This document shows, in pieces, positions 25,284-33,298 of a stretch of DNA of 64,000 bases. Origin of the DNA: Streptomyces filamentosus (GTDB lineage: Bacteria > Actinomycetota > Actinomycetes > Streptomycetales > Streptomycetaceae); NCBI RefSeq assembly GCF_014654895.1, contig NZ_BNBE01000002.1, forward strand, positions 1,488,001-1,552,000, read 5' to 3'. A program made the position numbers and the translations under genes. How positions within the stretch are numbered: position 1 is the stretch's first letter; each line of letters opens with the position of its first letter. The notes under the pieces were generated by a model that ran no database searches, was not told the origin of the DNA, and was given only the letters and a program-made list of their open reading frames with translations.

Positions 25284-27659
25284 TTGACGTACACGGCCCG
25301 CGATCAGTGGGACAAGCACTACAGCGACGGCAAGAACTTCCGGCAGGTCGGTGAGCGCGAGCGGGAGCTGCTCGCCGAGTACGCCCCCGCCCCCGGCGGC
25401 GATGGCCGGGCGCTCGACGTGGGGTGCGGGACTGGGGAAATGAGCGTCTTCCTCACCTCCCTCGGTTACACCGTGGACGCCGTCGACTTCGCCGGCAGCG
25501 CGATCGCCCGGGCCCGCGAGGAGCACGCCGACGTCGAGGGCGTGCACTGGCTGCATCTGGACGTCGAGCGCGACGACCCGGCCCCGCTGGACGAGGAGGG
25601 GTACGACCTGGTCGTCATGCGGTTGATGTACCCGTTCCTGAAGGACCGCGGTCGCGTCCTGCATGGGCTGGGCGAGCGGCTGCGGGACGGCGGCGCTCTC
25701 GTCGTCATCACACCGGTGGTGGAGACCACGCCTGAGGAGCGGCGCGGAATCGCCCTGGACGATGACGAGATCGCCCTGCTCTCCGCTGGCTGGAAGGCGG
25801 TGGAGCGGCTGGACGCGGACGGCCTGGCCTTCCTGGTCCTGCGCGGTCCCTGCCACGCCGACGCCCGGGCCGTCGAGAAGAGGCCGACCACGGGCCATGC
25901 CCTGACCGGCGCTCTCGCCGTCGTCACCGACGATGCCGGCCGGGTGCTGCTCGGCCAGTCCCGGCGCGGAATGCTCGAGCTGCCCGGCGGCAAGACCACC
26001 GGCCCGGAGGACTTCGCCGCCGCGGCGGTGCGCGAACTCGCCGAGGAGACAGGTCTGGTCGCCGAGCCGGGTGACGCGTACGTGGTGATGATGCTCGTCG
26101 ACGACAGCCACGGAATCCCCCGACTCACGGCGGTCGTCCGCATCGCCGCCTGGACGGGAGTCCTGGCCAACGGTGAGCCGAGGCTGTTCGACCGGTGGGA
26201 GTGGCATGATCTGCACGCCCTCGCCTGCGTCGGCGACATCTTCACCCCTGCCGCGCAGGCGCTGGACGCCGTCTGGCCCGCGGTCATTCCCGACCTACCG
26301 CCGGTAGCCTCCTATCCCATCGCCGTCGACCAGCCGGCCGTACCAGGTGAGCCGGCCGAAGCCGGCCGGCTGCGCCACGCGATGGCCAAGACGGTCATCG
26401 ACGGCGGCTGGGCCCCCTCCGAGCCGGTCCGCAGCGCGCTGCGGACCGTGCCCCGCCACCGCTTCGCCCCGGAAGCGAACCTGGCGGCCGCGTACGACGG
26501 TGGCGACCGGGCCGTCATCACCCGGCACGACGAGACCGGGACAGCGATCAGCGCGGTGTCCGCGGCCTGGCTCCAGGCCGACATGATCGAAAATCTGTGC
26601 CTGACACCGGGCGCGATCGTGTTCGAGGCGGGATCCGGCGGCTACAACGCCGAACTCATCGCCCACATCGCCGGCCCCGAGGGCCGCGTGGTGACCGTCG
26701 ACATCGACCCGTGGGTCGTACGCCGCACCCGCCGGTTCACCACGGAGGCCGGCAGCGGACGCGTCACCGCCGTCGAGGCCGACGCGGCCCTCGGCGCCCC
26801 CGCACACCTCGTGCCGCGCGGCGGCTTCGACGCGAGCGTGATCACCTATAACTGCTGGGACATCTCCCCGGCCTGGCGGGAGCAGCTGGCCGAGGGCGGA
26901 CGCCTGGTCCTGCCGCTGGAGATCGGCGGCTACACCCGGGCGATCGCCTTCGAGCGGCGCGGGCAGGTGCTGGAGGCCCGGCGCTTCACGTACTGCGGCT
27001 TCGTGCGGGACCAAGGACAGCAAGCCCGCACCATTCCCGTCACCGGCCTCCTCGACGGTGAGCTGACGCTCCGCTTCGAGCACGGCGACGCCGCCGAGCC
27101 GGCGGGCCTGGGGGAGGCGCTACGCGGACCGCGGCACGAGATCGCCACCGGCGTGACCATGGGGGCGGGCGCCTACTTCGGCTCCCTGCAGCTGTACGCA
27201 GCCACCACCCTGCCTGGCTTCTGCCGGCTGGCCGCCCACCAGGACACGGGCGTCACCGATATCGCGAAGGACCAGGACGCACCGGCCGTCGTCGGCGACG
27301 CCTCACTCGCCTACCTGATCCACGTCCAGACCCGGCACGGCGAGCTCCCCGAGGACAAGGAGTGGGAGTGGTTCGTCCACGCCTTCGGTGAGCAGGGCCC
27401 GCAGCTCGCTGAGCAGTTGGCGGCCACGGTGCGGGCGTGGGACCGCCACGTACGCGCCGACGAAAACGACAAGCACGCCGATCCCGTCCTGACCGTCCAC
27501 CCGGCTGGCACCCCCGACGCTCTGCTGCCCGCCGGGCACGTCTTGGACAAGGAGCACTGCCGCCTGGTGTTCCAGTGGCCGGGCCGAGACGGGCACCTGC
27601 CAGGTCCGGCTCGGCACCACCGGGCCCCCGCACCTGCACCGGTGCTGGAAGACAGGTGA
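25284..27659 (+). CDS. Methyltransferase-Nudix-FxLD-type methyltransferase triple fusion (791 aa)
   Basis: TTG start seven bases after GAGGAG. Domain 1 (about 1-190) is a class I methyltransferase with ALDVGCGTGEMSVFL. Domain 2 (about 205-335) is a Nudix domain with ELPGGKTTGPEDFAAAAVRE followed by LAEETGL. Domain 3 (about 360-770) resembles the PCMT-related 'methyltransferase, FxLD system' family: VPRHRFAPEANLAAAY, AISAVSAAWLQADMIE, FEAGSGGYNAELIA, LYAATTLPGFCRLA and TVHPAGTPDALLP. That family usually sits with FxLD lanthipeptide precursors, but I see none here. The fused Nudix in the middle is not usual for it. The final 25 residues look like unconstrained tail. Confidence 0.85.
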   Translation: MTYTARDQWDKHYSDGKNFRQVGERERELLAEYAPAPGGDGRALDVGCGTGEMSVFLTSLGYTVDAVDFAGSAIARAREEHADVEGVHWLHLDVERDDPAPLDEEGYDLVVMRLMYPFLKDRGRVLHGLGERLRDGGALVVITPVVETTPEERRGIALDDDEIALLSAGWKAVERLDADGLAFLVLRGPCHADARAVEKRPTTGHALTGALAVVTDDAGRVLLGQSRRGMLELPGGKTTGPEDFAAAAVRELAEETGLVAEPGDAYVVMMLVDDSHGIPRLTAVVRIAAWTGVLANGEPRLFDRWEWHDLHALACVGDIFTPAAQALDAVWPAVIPDLPPVASYPIAVDQPAVPGEPAEAGRLRHAMAKTVIDGGWAPSEPVRSALRTVPRHRFAPEANLAAAYDGGDRAVITRHDETGTAISAVSAAWLQADMIENLCLTPGAIVFEAGSGGYNAELIAHIAGPEGRVVTVDIDPWVVRRTRRFTTEAGSGRVTAVEADAALGAPAHLVPRGGFDASVITYNCWDISPAWREQLAEGGRLVLPLEIGGYTRAIAFERRGQVLEARRFTYCGFVRDQGQQARTIPVTGLLDGELTLRFEHGDAAEPAGLGEALRGPRHEIATGVTMGAGAYFGSLQLYAATTLPGFCRLAAHQDTGVTDIAKDQDAPAVVGDASLAYLIHVQTRHGELPEDKEWEWFVHAFGEQGPQLAEQLAATVRAWDRHVRADENDKHADPVLTVHPAGTPDALLPAGHVLDKEHCRLVFQWPGRDGHLPGPARHHRAPAPAPVLEDR

Positions 27660-27762
27660 CCAGGCCGCGCAACACCACCTGATCGACAGCGCTTCCCGAC
27701 CGCAGCTCACCGCCACACGGCAACGCGCACGCACTACAAGCTCACGGAGACCAGCACCCGTC

Positions 27763-28722
27763 ATGACCGCCAGCCCCTCCACCCGCTCCCTCCGGCTCGG
27801 CACCCGTCCGAGCCCGATGGCCATGGAGCAGACCGACCGGTTCGCCCATGCCTTCCGCACCCGGTACCCGCACGTCCCCCTCGACATCGTCACCATCACC
27901 TCCGAAGGGGACCAGCACCGCGGCCCACTCGCCCAGATCGGCGGCAAGGGCGCCTTCACCCGTCGCGCCGACGAACACCTCCTCAACGGCAGCGTCGCGG
28001 CCACCATCGCCTGCGCGAAGGACCTGCCAGGCCCCCACGACCGCAAGCCGGGAATCTCAACCGGCGCGGTCCTGCCCCGGGAAGACGTCCGCGACGCCCT
28101 GGTACTGCCCGCCGGGCACCCACCCGCCACGCTCGCCTCACTACCGCCCCGCACCCGGGTCGGTACCAGCGCTCCCCGCCGCGCCGCCCTCCTCAAAGCC
28201 CTCCACCCCAAGCTGATCGCGGTGCCGATCCGGGGGAACGCCGACAGCCGCCTCCGCGACCTGGATTCCGGCGTACTGGGCGCCGACGTGATGATCGCCG
28301 CCCTCGCCGGTCTGCGCCGCCTCAACCTCGCCGACCGCGCCGCCGAGATCTTTGACCCCACCGTGTGGCTACCCGCCTCCGGCGCCGGGATCGTCGTCAT
28401 CGAGCACCGCACCGACGACCACGCCACCGGCAACGTCCTCGCCCCACTCACCCACTCCGCTACCCGGATCCTCCTCAACGCTGAACGCGCCACCCTCGCC
28501 GCCCTCCACGGCAACTGCCTGACCGCCGCCTCCGCCTACGCCACCCTCAACCCGGCAGCCGACTTCGTCACTGTCCACGCGGTAGTCCTCGACCCGGAAG
28601 GAGGCACCCCGATCCGCACGACCACCACCGGTCACGCCGACTACCCCGACGCCGTCGGCCAACTGGCCGCTCAGCAGCTGCTCGACGCGGGAGCCGCGCA
28701 CCTCCTGGGAGCCCGTCCATGA
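27763..28722 (+). CDS. Hydroxymethylbilane synthase (porphobilinogen deaminase) paralogue (319 aa)
   Basis: Covers the full HMBS fold: LRLGTRPSPMAMEQ at the start, IGGKGAFTRRADEHLL, CAKDLPGP with the catalytic Asp, VGTSAPRRAALL, PIRGNADSRLRDLDSG and the cofactor Cys in HGNCLTAASAYA. The enzyme joins four porphobilinogens into hydroxymethylbilane in haem synthesis. Here there is no hemA, hemB, hemD or hemL nearby, and the usual HSxKD has become CAKD. So this is likely a diverged second copy recruited to the cluster. It overlaps the next gene by 4 bases. Confidence 0.82.
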   Translation: MTASPSTRSLRLGTRPSPMAMEQTDRFAHAFRTRYPHVPLDIVTITSEGDQHRGPLAQIGGKGAFTRRADEHLLNGSVAATIACAKDLPGPHDRKPGISTGAVLPREDVRDALVLPAGHPPATLASLPPRTRVGTSAPRRAALLKALHPKLIAVPIRGNADSRLRDLDSGVLGADVMIAALAGLRRLNLADRAAEIFDPTVWLPASGAGIVVIEHRTDDHATGNVLAPLTHSATRILLNAERATLAALHGNCLTAASAYATLNPAADFVTVHAVVLDPEGGTPIRTTTTGHADYPDAVGQLAAQQLLDAGAAHLLGARP

Positions 28723-29588
28723 ACCGCAGCGCACCACCCACCGACCGGGCGGTGTTCACGCCGCCCAGCGAGAAGGCCGACCGAGTACGGATGCGTACGG
28801 CACACCGAGCCGCGGCCCGGGCGTTCGCGGTGAGGGCGGGCGGGCCGGAGGCATGGGGCTGGCAGGGCCGCACTCTCAGCCGCCGGGCTGGCCGCTGGTG
28901 GCTCCGCGTGGTCTGCGCGCCCGAGGACAAACGCGGGAGCCGGCTATGGGAGGGAAACGCCTCCGCCGACGCGTCCCTTCCCCGCACAGTGCCACGGCCC
29001 CGCCTCCATCAGGTCAGCGAATGGACCCGTAGGGGCCACGCCTACCGCGCCGAGCTCTCCGAGTACATCGCTCAACCGGCCCTCCAGACCGGCGGCCCCG
29101 TCTTCACCTCCGAGGCCAACCTGCCGAACTCATGGTGGGGTGATCTACGCACCGCCCTCGCCACCACCGCGACGGTGCCAACCGACCGCCAAGCCGTACG
29201 CCGGCAGTGGATCGACCGCAACTTCACCCGCTTCCTCGGCATCCCCACACCCGCAGCCATCTCCTGGACCACCGGCCACGGCGACCTGCACTGGGCCAAC
29301 CTCACCGGCCCACCGCTGGTCATCCTCGACTGGGAGGGATGGGGCCAGGTGCCCGTCGGGTTCGACGTCGGGCTCCTCCACGCGTACAGCCTCACCCGGC
29401 CGGCCACGGCCGCCCGGATCCGCGCCGAGTTCGCCCACGTCCTGGGCACTCCCGCCGGGCGGACCGGCGAACTCGTCGCGCTCGCCCAGCTCCTCCAGGT
29501 CGCCGGTCGCGGCGGCCACCCGGAGCTCGCTCCCCACCTCGCCCGCCACGCCGAGCACCTCACCGGCTCCCCAGTCCCCGTACCGTGA
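28719..29588 (+). CDS. APH-fold phosphotransferase, short and diverged (289 aa)
   Basis: ATG overlaps the HMBS stop by 4 bases. The C-terminal half carries WTTGHGDLHWANLTG (HGD..N) and LVILDWEGWGQVPVGFD, the catalytic and metal motifs of aminoglycoside/choline-type kinases. The N-terminal lobe is short and the nucleotide-binding Lys is not clear, so activity is uncertain. It is the third kinase-fold domain of the cluster. The target may be a cluster intermediate. Confidence 0.72.
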   Translation: MNRSAPPTDRAVFTPPSEKADRVRMRTAHRAAARAFAVRAGGPEAWGWQGRTLSRRAGRWWLRVVCAPEDKRGSRLWEGNASADASLPRTVPRPRLHQVSEWTRRGHAYRAELSEYIAQPALQTGGPVFTSEANLPNSWWGDLRTALATTATVPTDRQAVRRQWIDRNFTRFLGIPTPAAISWTTGHGDLHWANLTGPPLVILDWEGWGQVPVGFDVGLLHAYSLTRPATAARIRAEFAHVLGTPAGRTGELVALAQLLQVAGRGGHPELAPHLARHAEHLTGSPVPVP

Positions 29589-29606
29589 CCGCCCCCGGAG
29601 GTCCCC

Positions 29607-30368
29607 GTGCTGCCCAGCTTGCTTGCCGTCTTCGCACACCCGGACGATGAATCCCTCCTCGCCGGGGGCGTCCTCGCCCAGCATGCCGCGGCCGGGGCCC
29701 GCACGGCGGTCGTCACCGCCACCTGGGCGCCGGACAGCCGCCGGGCTCCCGAACTCGCCGACGCACTGGCCGTCCTGGGCGCCGGCACCCCACGCCTGCT
29801 CGGCTACAACGACGCCCGCAACCCCGAGGCGGCCCCCGGCCGGCCTCGGCTCGTCGACGCCTCCCTCGACGAGGCAGTCGGCCACCTCGTCGCCCACCTC
29901 CGCGACTTCAAGCCCGACGTGGTCATCGGCCACGACGCGGTCGGCCAGTTGACCGGCCACCCCGACCACGTACGCACGCACCAGATCACCCTGCTCGCCG
30001 TCGAAGCGGCCGGCCTCGCCCACCTGCATCCCGAAGCGGGCCTGCCCTGGCAGCCGGCCGCGCTGTACGCCGCCACGCACCCCGAGTCCGGTGTCGGCCT
30101 TCTCGGCCCGCTGCTTGAAGGGGCGGGCAAGGCCGTCCTCGCGGTACCGGACTCATACGTGACCACCAGCGTCGACGTCACCTCCTGGGCCGACGTGAAG
30201 TGGCGAGCGATCCTCGCGCACCGCGGCGAGGTCGCAGGCGAGCGGCCCCTGCCCGGCATCCTCGCCCGCCTTCCCGAAGCCGACCGCAACCAGATCATCC
30301 AGACCGAGCACTTCACCCGCCTCACCCCCGGCCCCACGAAGGGCAACCCAGCCCAGTTGAGTGTCTGA
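29607..30368 (+). CDS. PIG-L family deacetylase (253 aa)
   Basis: The first 20 residues hold the zinc motif AHPDDES, and GHPDHVRTH supplies the third ligand, as in GlcNAc-PI, mycothiol (MshB) and antibiotic de-N-acetylases. A GTG start after GGAGGT is used. The protein is soluble and of normal family length. In biosynthetic clusters such enzymes remove an acetyl group from an amino sugar; with Nudix and kinase partners this could mean processing of a nucleotide-linked amino sugar, which is inference. It lies 18 bases after the kinase-fold gene. Confidence 0.85.
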   Translation: MLPSLLAVFAHPDDESLLAGGVLAQHAAAGARTAVVTATWAPDSRRAPELADALAVLGAGTPRLLGYNDARNPEAAPGRPRLVDASLDEAVGHLVAHLRDFKPDVVIGHDAVGQLTGHPDHVRTHQITLLAVEAAGLAHLHPEAGLPWQPAALYAATHPESGVGLLGPLLEGAGKAVLAVPDSYVTTSVDVTSWADVKWRAILAHRGEVAGERPLPGILARLPEADRNQIIQTEHFTRLTPGPTKGNPAQLSV

Positions 30369-30422
30369 CACCCCGCCCGCGTGTCAGCCGCCCACGAGCA
30401 AGTACTCACTGATCGGAGAGAG

Positions 30423-31517
30423 ATGACGACGACTTCTGCGCCCGACGAACGTCCCAGTGTGGCGATGAACGAGGCTGCGTACGGAGCGTTGCGCGCCTCG
30501 GCCGCCCTGTGGGCCGGATCCTCCGTCCTGATCACCAACCAGCGAGGGCAGGTCCTGCTCCAGCGCGTGACCTACCGCCCCACCCACCTGCTGCCCGGCG
30601 GCGCCGTCGACAAGGGCGAATCCCCCGCCCAGGGCGCCGCCCGAGAGCTGGAGGAGGAACTCGGCGTCACGGCGACCGTCACCCGCGGGCTGGCTCTCGA
30701 CTGGGTCTCCCCCGCCGGCCGCACAACGCCCCCCGCCATGAAGTTCCCCGGCGAGCTCTTGCACGTCTTCGACGGCGGCGTCTGGGACGAGGAGCAGATC
30801 GCGGCGATCCGGCCCGCACCAGGCGAGATTGAGGCCGTCGAGTTCGTCGAACCCGCCGACCTGCCCGCTCTGATGTCTCCGGGCGACGCCCGCCGCGCCC
30901 TGTCCGCGCTCCGCGCTCGCATCAGCGGTGCCGGTCCGGCGTTCCTTGAGGACGGGCTCCCGATCGCCCCCACCGTGCTTGACCGGGTCGGCGTCCTGCG
31001 CACCGCCCGAGCCCGTCACCACTTCCCTTTCCACTCCGTCCCCGTTCCCAAGGACCTCGCGGTTCGCCAGTCCTGGGCGTGGACCTTCGCCCCGGACGGG
31101 CGAGTCCTCGTCTTGCTCGACCCCGACAGCGGCGCGGCCTGCCTGCCCGGCGGCACACCGGAACCCGCGGACCACGCAGACCCCGAGACCACGTTGATCC
31201 GTGAAGCCCGTGAGGAGGCCGCCGCCGAGCTCGCCGACACCCGGTATCTCGGGTACCTGTCCGACGCCGACGAACCCTGTGCGCGCGTCCGCTACGCCGC
31301 CGCCCTCACGAGCCTCGGCCCGGCCTCTGTCGATCCGGCCACCGGTCGCACCTACGTCCGGATCCTGGCCACCCCGGAGCAGGCCCTGCAGTTCTTCGAC
31401 TGGGGGCCACCCGCGGCCGAGCAGCTCCAGGCGGTCCATCAGGCCCGCGTCCTCCTCGGCATTCCCCAGGCGGGTCGCCAGCCCGTCACCGAACTCGCTG
31501 ACAGCACCTCCTGGTAG
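30423..31517 (+). CDS. Protein with two tandem Nudix domains (364 aa)
   Basis: ATG start right after a GGAGAGAG site. Domain 1 (about 30-165) has LLPGGAVDKGESPAQGAA then RELEEELGV, a full Nudix box. Domain 2 (about 200-345) has CLPGGTPEPADHADPETTL then IREAREEAAAEL, where the final Gly is replaced. So domain 1 is probably catalytic and domain 2 may be a diverged or regulatory copy. It is the last gene of the cluster, 54 bases after the deacetylase, and raises the number of Nudix domains between 17.7 and 31.5 kb to seven. Confidence 0.85.
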   Translation: MTTTSAPDERPSVAMNEAAYGALRASAALWAGSSVLITNQRGQVLLQRVTYRPTHLLPGGAVDKGESPAQGAARELEEELGVTATVTRGLALDWVSPAGRTTPPAMKFPGELLHVFDGGVWDEEQIAAIRPAPGEIEAVEFVEPADLPALMSPGDARRALSALRARISGAGPAFLEDGLPIAPTVLDRVGVLRTARARHHFPFHSVPVPKDLAVRQSWAWTFAPDGRVLVLLDPDSGAACLPGGTPEPADHADPETTLIREAREEAAAELADTRYLGYLSDADEPCARVRYAAALTSLGPASVDPATGRTYVRILATPEQALQFFDWGPPAAEQLQAVHQARVLLGIPQAGRQPVTELADSTSW

Positions 31518-31718
31518 CAACGCTCCCCTGCAACGAATCGAGCAACTGATGACAGCCGCCTCCTCGACCGGCCAGCCCTCCTTGCCGGCCGTCCCAGGTC
31601 TCGTCTCGGACTCCACCCGATCCGAGACCGTCCGGACCAGACATTGTCTATGCCTTCGCATGCCTACCGGGTTGTCGGTGACCCGATCGACCCGCACCTG
31701 TGCTTCCCTGATGATTGA

Positions 31719-31737
31719 GTGAGTTCAAGGGACTCAC
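31719..31737. repeat. Short inverted repeat before the recombinase module
   Basis: GTGAGT and ACTCAC form 6-base arms around a 7-base spacer, 12 bases before the chosen start of the first recombinase. It could be an operator, a recombinase binding site, or mark the left edge of the element. An in-frame GTG start for the recombinase falls within it. Confidence 0.3.
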
Positions 31738-31748
31738 AGGGGTGGCAG

Positions 31749-33206
31749 ATGGACGAGTGGTGGCTGGTGTTCGTGCCGGATCCGGAGCGGTGGGGGCCGC
31801 TGCCGGAGGAGGGAGTGCTGGGGGTCCACGACTTGCCGGCAGCAGTGGCCGCGGTGGGGCTTCAGCCGGGCGATCCGGTTTTTGTACGGCCTGATTTCGT
31901 CGTCGATCCCGAGCTGCTGGAATTCGCGCTCTCCGCAGAATTCCATTCGCTGGAGCGGGAAACTCGGCGGAATTACGCGCTGGATATCCGACTGTTGCTG
32001 ACTTGGTTGTGGCGACGCGGGATCCCGTGGCGACAGGCGACCGAGAGCGACTTGCGCGCGTACAGGGAGTTTCGGTGCGACTCGTCACTCAACCCGAGCC
32101 GAATCAGCGGGACGAAGTGGGATCGGGAAGCGTCGGCTTTCACACGGCTCTACCGGTGGGCGAAGGTCACGCCGCTGCCGGTGGACAGCCAGCGCCGGGC
32201 GGACCGCGCCGCGGACGCCCGCAGCTCGCGGGTGTCGTGGCTGACACCGCGAACGTGGGGCCTCTGGCAGGACGTAGGTCTTCGCGGCCTCGGTCCCGAC
32301 GGGACACCGGTGCCGGGCTGGGACGGGCGGACCGAGCTGCGGAACACCTCGTTCGTCGGGTTCACACTCAGCTCGGGGCTGCGGCGGCAGGAGTCCGGCG
32401 CCATCTTGACGTTCGAGGTGCCGTCCCGCCCACTGCGCTCGGGCCGCTACTGCCACGGGCAGATGGCCCGAGCGCTGTCACGGTCGAAGCGAGACCGGAC
32501 CTTCTACGCTTCGGTCGACTCACTGCGCCAGGTCAGCGCCTACGCGGAGTCGGAGAGGGCCTGGGCGGTCGCACGGGCGCAAGCCCAGGGGCGGTACGAG
32601 AGGTTGCCGCTGATGCGGCTGATCACGAAGGTCACGACGGGCCGTACCCCGATGGTCCACTGGGTCGACCGCGACGGCGTTCCAGGGCGACATGACCTGA
32701 GCCTGCTCGACTGGCGCGAGCGGCAGTGGCTGTTCGTCGAGGGACCGCAGGGCCCGGAGCCGGCGTGGCTGTGGCTGACCGAGCAGGGCATGCCCATGCT
32801 GCCGGACCGCTGGAACACCGTGTTCCGGCAGGCCAACCAACGCTGCGAACAGGCTCTGCTGACCCCGGAAGAACGAGAGGCGCCCCGGCTGCTCCGGGTC
32901 GCGGAGATCCGCGGGAAGGTCCCGTACGCGACACCCCACTCCTTGCGGCACTCGATGGCGCTCTACATGTTGATCCTGCTCAACGAGTTGATGGATAAGA
33001 AGTACGGGCTGACCGCCGCGGACCGGCGCGACTTCGCCCAGCTCTACGGCGACCCGTGGTGGCTGGTCAAGACCTTGCTGGGGCACAAGGACGTTGAGAC
33101 GACGAAGGAGCACTACCTTCGCCCGGTCATGCATCTGCAGCTGGAGTCGATCCTCGCCTTCGACACGAGGACGAGCACGGTGAGATGGACGAGACGAAGA
33201 ACCTGA
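31749..33206 (+). CDS. Tyrosine recombinase, first gene of a recombinase trio (485 aa)
   Basis: Phage-integrase fold. The N-terminal core-binding part includes RNYALDIRLLLTWLWRRGI. The catalytic domain holds Arg in SSGLRRQESG, HSLRHSMALYM (HxxR) and LLGHKDVETTKEHYL (His plus the Tyr nucleophile). It should cut and join DNA by the tyrosine mechanism. ATG follows GGGGTGG; an in-frame GTG 30 bases earlier is an alternative. It heads four rightward overlapping genes and corresponds by position to TnpA of Tn554-type elements. Confidence 0.85.
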   Translation: MDEWWLVFVPDPERWGPLPEEGVLGVHDLPAAVAAVGLQPGDPVFVRPDFVVDPELLEFALSAEFHSLERETRRNYALDIRLLLTWLWRRGIPWRQATESDLRAYREFRCDSSLNPSRISGTKWDREASAFTRLYRWAKVTPLPVDSQRRADRAADARSSRVSWLTPRTWGLWQDVGLRGLGPDGTPVPGWDGRTELRNTSFVGFTLSSGLRRQESGAILTFEVPSRPLRSGRYCHGQMARALSRSKRDRTFYASVDSLRQVSAYAESERAWAVARAQAQGRYERLPLMRLITKVTTGRTPMVHWVDRDGVPGRHDLSLLDWRERQWLFVEGPQGPEPAWLWLTEQGMPMLPDRWNTVFRQANQRCEQALLTPEEREAPRLLRVAEIRGKVPYATPHSLRHSMALYMLILLNELMDKKYGLTAADRRDFAQLYGDPWWLVKTLLGHKDVETTKEHYLRPVMHLQLESILAFDTRTSTVRWTRRRT

Positions 33207-33298
33207 ACGGTCTGTTCGCCCGGCTGGCCCGGGAGACCTCCGGGATCCAGGACATCGAGCGGCTGGTCGAGGCCCGGCCCGTCGCGGCGGCATCTTGA
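33185..33298 (+). CDS. 37-aa small ORF bridging two recombinase genes
   Basis: ATG follows GGTGAG. The protein is MDETKNLNGLFARLARE... and ends VEARPVAAAS. It overlaps the end of the first recombinase by 22 bases, and its TGA overlaps the TTG of the next gene (TTGA). A helical amphipathic middle (SGIQDIERLVEA) looks protein-like. It may serve as a translational relay or as a small partner protein. Too short for family assignment. Confidence 0.5.
   Translation: MDETKNLNGLFARLARETSGIQDIERLVEARPVAAAS

Noticed and set aside
15618..31517. RiPP precursor gene for the FxLD-type methyltransferase
   Set aside because: Gaps in the cluster are mostly under 110 bases; none of the short frames looks like a leader plus Cys/Ser/Thr-rich core.
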